Shown here: positions 32,422 to 36,897 of the stretch, piece by piece | Layout: every line of letters starts with the position of its first letter | Position numbering within the stretch: position 1 is the stretch's first letter | NCBI GenBank assembly: GCA_002719315.1 | Contig: PBHD01000015.1 | Span: 1 to 36,897, forward strand | Length of the DNA stretch: 36,897 bases | Origin: Flavobacteriaceae bacterium | Lineage (GTDB): Bacteria > Bacteroidota > Bacteroidia > Flavobacteriales > Flavobacteriaceae | Reading direction: 5' to 3' | Notes under the pieces: model-generated | The model's input: only the letters and a program-made list of their open reading frames with translations | What the model was told of the DNA's origin: nothing | Database searches by the model: none | Translations under genes and position numbers: made by a program

Positions 32422-32709
32422 ATGGAATCGAATTTTCCCTTCCTGCTTTTAATGTTGGTTGTTTTTGTTTTTTTTATTATACTTCCTCAACATAGAAGAC
32501 AAAGAAGGGAAAAAAGATTTATGAATTCCTTGAAAAGAGGAGATAGAGTTATTACTAAAAGTGGAGTTCATGCTAAAATAATTGATGTAATTGAAAAAGA
32601 TGATACCTGTTTAATTCAAACGTTATCTGGCAAACTTAAAATTGAAAGAACTGCTATTTCACTTGAAATGAGTTCAAAAATTAAACCTTCCTCAATGAAG
32701 AAAAATTAA
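32422..32709 (+). CDS. yajC: Preprotein translocase subunit YajC
   Basis: 95 residues from the ATG at 32422, 5 bases after the DUF1573 stop; a TTG three bases earlier is in frame but unneeded. Single N-terminal membrane helix (about 5-22, ending [16 protein letters not shown]) and a small cytoplasmic domain, [18 protein letters not shown]. It accompanies SecDF in protein export. Basic C-terminal tail. The 35-base gap to pyrD suggests one transcript. Confidence 0.93.
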   Translation: MESNFPFLLLMLVVFVFFIILPQHRRQRREKRFMNSLKRGDRVITKSGVHAKIIDVIEKDDTCLIQTLSGKLKIERTAISLEMSSKIKPSSMKKN

Positions 32710-32744
32710 TTTGTAGTGTTTTTTTATTACATAAAAGATTTTTA

Positions 32745-33791
32745 ATGTATCGTTTTATTTTCAGGCCACTTTTATTTTTGATTGATCCTGAAAAAGCGCA
32801 TCATTTTACTTTAAATATTATTTCACTTATTCATAAGATTCCCAAGATTGGAATCGTATTCAGATATTTTTTTCAGTCTAAAGACCCTAGATTAGAAAGA
32901 GTAGTTTTTGGAATTAAATTCAAGAATCCCATAGGTTTAGCTGCTGGATTTGATAAAGATGCCAAGTATATTAGGGAGTTTTCAAACTTTGGCTTTGGGT
33001 TTGTAGAAATTGGAACATTAACACCAAAGGCGCAAACTGGTAATGCTAAAAAGAGAGTTTTTAGATTGACCAAGGATAGCGCTATTATTAATCGTTTAGG
33101 ATTTAATAATGATGGCGTTGATGAGGCTGTTAAAAGAATTAAGAAAGTAAAAGGATTAATAATTGGAGGTAACATTGGAAAAAATAAAGACACATTAAAC
33201 AGTAAATCTTTAGAAGATTACAAATATTGCTTTATTAAACTTCATCCTTATGTAGATTACTTTGCAATTAATCTTAGTTCCCCTAACACCCCTGGGCTGA
33301 GAAAATTACAGAAAAAGAAAAGCTTATATGAGATTTTATCCGAACTTAAAAAATTGAATTTAAATTTTAGAATTCAAAAACCTATTTTATTAAAAATAGA
33401 TCCAGATCTAAATAATGAAGAGCTTTTAGACATAATAAGCGTCGTGAGGGAAACAAAAATTGACGGGGTTATAGCCTCAAATACAACAACAAAAAGGAAT
33501 AATCTAAAATCAGAAATTAATTTGGTTTCTCAAAAAGGAGGCTTAAGTGGAAAACCTTTATTGAAAAGAAGCACAGAAGTCATCAATTTTTTACACAAGA
33601 AAAGCAATGGATCATTTCCTATAATTGGTGTTGGAGGAATACACAGCCCAAATGATGCGATTGAAAAAATTAGGGCAGGTGCATCTCTGATTCAATTATA
33701 TACTGGATTTATATACGAGGGTCCATTTCTGATTAAAAAAATTAATAAAGCTATAATTAGGGAGTTAAATAATATTAATCAAAATAATTAA
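32745..33791 (+). CDS. pyrD: Quinone-dependent dihydroorotate dehydrogenase (class 2)
   Basis: 348 residues. It oxidises dihydroorotate to orotate in pyrimidine synthesis and passes electrons to quinone. An N-terminal extension (1-45, two helices, [20 protein letters not shown]) anchors it to the membrane, the class 2 mark. FMN/substrate residues: [30 protein letters not shown] (catalytic Ser), SNTTT and the phosphate loop GVGGI. Its final 17 bases overlap the M42 gene on the opposite strand. Confidence 0.95.
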   Translation: MYRFIFRPLLFLIDPEKAHHFTLNIISLIHKIPKIGIVFRYFFQSKDPRLERVVFGIKFKNPIGLAAGFDKDAKYIREFSNFGFGFVEIGTLTPKAQTGNAKKRVFRLTKDSAIINRLGFNNDGVDEAVKRIKKVKGLIIGGNIGKNKDTLNSKSLEDYKYCFIKLHPYVDYFAINLSSPNTPGLRKLQKKKSLYEILSELKKLNLNFRIQKPILLKIDPDLNNEELLDIISVVRETKIDGVIASNTTTKRNNLKSEINLVSQKGGLSGKPLLKRSTEVINFLHKKSNGSFPIIGVGGIHSPNDAIEKIRAGASLIQLYTGFIYEGPFLIKKINKAIIRELNNINQNN

Positions 33792-34854
33792 AATTATAAT
33801 TAGGATCTATTGAAGCTATTGTTTCATAAAGCAACATTATTACATTTTCTACATCTTTTTTATGAACCATTTCAACAGTTGTATGCATATAGCGTAATGG
33901 AAGAGATATTAAAGCAGATGCAACACCACCATTACTGTATGCAAATGCATCAGTATCTGTCCCAGTATAACGAGATGAAGCGAGTCTTTGGAAAGGAATT
34001 TTTTTTGACTTAGCAATTTCAATTATATTATTTCTTAATTTATTGTGAACAGCAGGAGCATAGGAGATTACAGGACCTTTTCCAAGTTCTATGCTACCCT
34101 GTTCCTTTTGATTTATCATAGGAGTGGTTGTGTCATGACAAACATCTGTTACAATTGCAATATTAGGTTTGATATTTTTAGCAATCATCTCTGCACCTCT
34201 AAGTCCAACTTCCTCTTGAACAGAATTAGTAATATATAAACCAAAAGGCAAGTCAATTTTGTTTTCTGAAATTAACCTTGCAACTTGAGCAATCATAAAA
34301 CCTCCCATTCTGTTATCTATTGCCCTGCAAACAAATTTGTTTTTATTTATAGTTTCAAATTCATCTGGATAGGTAATAACACAACCAACATGAACCCCTA
34401 TTGATTCAACTTCTTTTTTATTCTTAGCTCCAATATCAATAAAAATATTTTCTAACTTGGGAGGTTCTTCTTTTCCAGGTTTTCTTGTGTGTATTGCAGG
34501 CCAACCAAAGACTCCTTTTACTATGCCTTTGTCAGTATGAATGTTCACCCATTTAGAGGGAGCAATTTGATGATCACTTCCCCCATTTCTAATTACATAT
34601 ATTAAACCATTGTCTGTTATGTAATTTACATACCATGATATTTCATCTGAATGAGCTTCAACTACTACTTTAAAGTTAGCCTTTGGATTAATAATTCCAA
34701 CAGCAGTTCCATATGTGTCGGTTAAAAATTCATCAACAAAGGGTTTAAGATAATTCATCCATATTTTTTGACCCTTCCATTCATAGCCAGTTGGTGAGGC
34801 ATTATCTATATATTCCTTCAAAAATTTCTTGCTTTTAGCGTCAAGTATTTTCAT
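33775..34854 (-). CDS. M42-family metallo-aminopeptidase
   Basis: 359 residues. Dizinc aminopeptidase of the FrvX/glutamyl-aminopeptidase/TET group, usually a dodecamer in the cytoplasm. Metal ligands and catalytic residues: EAHSDEIS (His-Asp), AIDNRMGG (bridging Asp), QEEVGLRG (catalytic Glu pair), TDVCHD, and the late His in LRYMHTTVE. The TTTPM and [13 protein letters not shown] stretches are typical. No signal peptide. Ends inside pyrD on the opposite strand. Divergent from the DUF4294 gene. Confidence 0.93.
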   Translation of the reverse strand: MKILDAKSKKFLKEYIDNASPTGYEWKGQKIWMNYLKPFVDEFLTDTYGTAVGIINPKANFKVVVEAHSDEISWYVNYITDNGLIYVIRNGGSDHQIAPSKWVNIHTDKGIVKGVFGWPAIHTRKPGKEEPPKLENIFIDIGAKNKKEVESIGVHVGCVITYPDEFETINKNKFVCRAIDNRMGGFMIAQVARLISENKIDLPFGLYITNSVQEEVGLRGAEMIAKNIKPNIAIVTDVCHDTTTPMINQKEQGSIELGKGPVISYAPAVHNKLRNNIIEIAKSKKIPFQRLASSRYTGTDTDAFAYSNGGVASALISLPLRYMHTTVEMVHKKDVENVIMLLYETIASIDPNYNFNYFD

Positions 34855-34922
34855 TTACAGGTTTTATTGATATTGATAGGCTAAAATAATAATAAGAAAA
34901 TAATTGTCAATCTATTTATTTT

Positions 34923-34930
34923 TAAATTTG
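34923..34930 (+). promoter_or_regulatory. Candidate -7 element for the DUF4294 gene
   Basis: TAAATTTG followed after 5 bases by the ATG at 34936, with TTG 16 bases upstream (34904-34906). If real, the transcript would be nearly leaderless and the in-frame GTG at 34930 could not be the start. Confidence 0.35.
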
Positions 34931-34935
34931 TGCAA

Positions 34936-35667
34936 ATGAGAAAACTTTTTTTAAAAATATTTTTGTTTTCCCCCTTAATCTTTAATGGACAAGATAAATC
35001 TCAAGATTCAATTAATTCTCAAAGTTTTTTTGTTTTTTCTGGGGATAGCATACCAAGAAATGCAATACCTTTAGATGAGGTAATCATTTTTCAGCCGTTA
35101 AAGTTTAAAACATATGATGAGGCTAGAGAGTATTTAATTTTAAGACAAAGAACTATTAAAGTATATCCATATGCAAGATTAGCTGCGGTTAGATTAGAAA
35201 AATTAAATGAGCGTTTAAAAAATTTGAAATCAAAGAGTAAAAGGAAAAAATATTTGAAAAATATAGAGTCCTTTATTTATGATGAATTTGAAGAGGAATT
35301 AAAAAGATTATCTCGTTCTCAAGGCAGGATATTGATAAAACTTGTTCATAGGCAGACTGGATTGACATCTCATGAGTTAGTCAAAGATTTAAGAAATGGA
35401 TGGAGAGCATTTATTTATCAGACCACTGCATCTTTATTTAAACTATCATTAAAAGACGTATATAATCCTAGAGAAGAATATCAAGATTATTTGATAGAAG
35501 ATATTTTACAACGTGCTTTTTCTGACAGAATCATTGATTTCCAACCTACGGCTTTAAATTATGATCTCGATTCTTTATATAGGTTTTGGAGTAAAAACAA
35601 ACCTGATACTACTATAAACACTGCAAAAATAAAGTCTTTCAAACCCAAGAATTCAATAAAAAATTAA
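34936..35667 (+). CDS. DUF4294 secreted protein
   Basis: 243 residues from the ATG at 34936. Signal peptide 1-18 (MRKLFLKIFLFSPLIFNG). The DUF4294 domain covers about 40-210: IPLDEVIIFQPLKFKTYDEAREYLILRQRTIKVYPYA region, RLAAVRLEKLNERLKNL and YDEFEEELKRLSRSQGRILIKLVHRQTG-like stretch (helical, arginine-rich), with NGWRAFIYQTTASLFKL. The family is restricted to Bacteroidota and has no known function. It is the last gene before the rRNA operon, on the same strand; a 217-base gap follows. Confidence 0.85.
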   Translation: MRKLFLKIFLFSPLIFNGQDKSQDSINSQSFFVFSGDSIPRNAIPLDEVIIFQPLKFKTYDEAREYLILRQRTIKVYPYARLAAVRLEKLNERLKNLKSKSKRKKYLKNIESFIYDEFEEELKRLSRSQGRILIKLVHRQTGLTSHELVKDLRNGWRAFIYQTTASLFKLSLKDVYNPREEYQDYLIEDILQRAFSDRIIDFQPTALNYDLDSLYRFWSKNKPDTTINTAKIKSFKPKNSIKN

Positions 35668-35705
35668 CTCTTGAAAAAAAGTTAAAAAAAAAAGCAAGAA
35701 AACAC

Positions 35706-35735
35706 TTGGCGAGAAATAAAACGGTCATATATTTG
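35706..35735 (+). promoter_or_regulatory. rRNA operon promoter
   Basis: TTG at 35706-35708, exactly 19 bases, TATATTTG at 35728-35735, a full match to the Bacteroidota consensus. An A-rich stretch at about 35670-35705 upstream resembles an UP element. The discriminator just after (CAGCCGC) is GC-rich, as expected for stringently controlled rRNA promoters. Start would be near 35741, giving a leader of about 145 bases. Confidence 0.7.
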
Positions 35736-35740
35736 CAGCC

Positions 35741-35884
35741 GCAGAAAACTATAAAGTTTGCTGCATAAGTTCATTGAAAATATTGAAAAATTAATGACAG
35801 CGCGTATTAATAATAATACGAAAGCAAAACCATTTTGAGACAAAGTCAATTTTTGTTCTAAGTTGTTACAGTTTTTAAAAAACA

Positions 35885-35889
<5 letters not shown>
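35741..35889 (+). other. rRNA leader with several hairpins
   Basis: Leader before mature 16S. GCAGAAAACT/AGTTTGCTGC at 35741-35764 forms a stem with one mismatch; CGTATT/AATACG at about 35804-35821 forms a second; GTTGTT (35862-35867) and AACAAC near 35884-35889 form a third next to the mature 5' end. TTGTTCTAA near 35852 is a possible but weak boxA for NusB. Roles are inferred from position. Confidence 0.4.

Positions 35890-36897
<1,008 letters not shown>

Overview
The window is a stretch of ordinary chromosome from a very AT-rich member of the Bacteroidota, most likely a marine-type Flavobacteriales/Flavobacteriia. Reasons: family signatures (long-form SecA without a C-terminal zinc motif, half-zinc-finger DnaJ, 310-residue NusB, DUF2795, DUF3276/PUR, DUF4294, DUF4105, DUF1573 lipoprotein), the 16S sequence, near-absence of Shine-Dalgarno sites, and promoters of Bacteroidota type (TTG, about 19-20 bases, TAnnTTTG). 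There is no phage, transposon, CRISPR array, tRNA or obvious island. Both ends are cut: an amidohydrolase at the left edge and a 16S rRNA gene at the right edge.

Layout. 1-3172 (minus): an ammonium module of outer-membrane porin-like protein, PII protein and ammonium channel, followed by a 255-base gap holding three successive inverted repeats and a secreted amidohydrolase. 3373-5463: a fluoride channel with a small membrane protein, a MazG-like pyrophosphohydrolase and branched-chain aminotransferase. 5567-12861 (plus): epimerase, grpE-dnaJ, then a run of NtrC-like regulator, M28 peptidase, MATE exporter and PAP2 phosphatase. 12858-19894 (minus): small membrane protein, MsrA lipoprotein, glycosyltransferase, alkylglycerol-monooxygenase-like desaturase, secA and a DUF2795 gene. 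20177-22191 (plus): DUF4105 (Lnb-like) and phosphatidylserine synthase. 22181-24689 (minus): kdsD-tatC-lptB, overlapping by ATGA junctions. 24781-28494: recQ, cyclophilin, a redoxin and a CsaA-like protein. 28543-30818 (minus): PUR-family protein and an ABC exporter. 30934-33791 (plus): nusB, DUF1573 lipoprotein, yajC, pyrD. 33775-34854 (minus): M42 aminopeptidase. 34936-35667 (plus): DUF4294. From about 35885: 16S rRNA behind a strong promoter at 35706-35735.

How it works together. Most genes are housekeeping: envelope building (KdsD, LptB, PssA, YajC, SecA, TatC, candidate Lnb), protein folding, nitrogen uptake and RNA synthesis. Genes are packed tightly; several convergent pairs overlap at their stop codons. 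I see no clearly new multi-gene system. The points most worth a second look are the hairpin cluster at 661-915, the NtrC-like regulator that lacks a DNA-binding domain and has an altered GAFTGA loop, loss of cysteine/zinc sites in RecQ, SecA and half of DnaJ, the DUF4105-pssA pairing, and a 94-base polypurine tract encoding the tail of a PUR protein.
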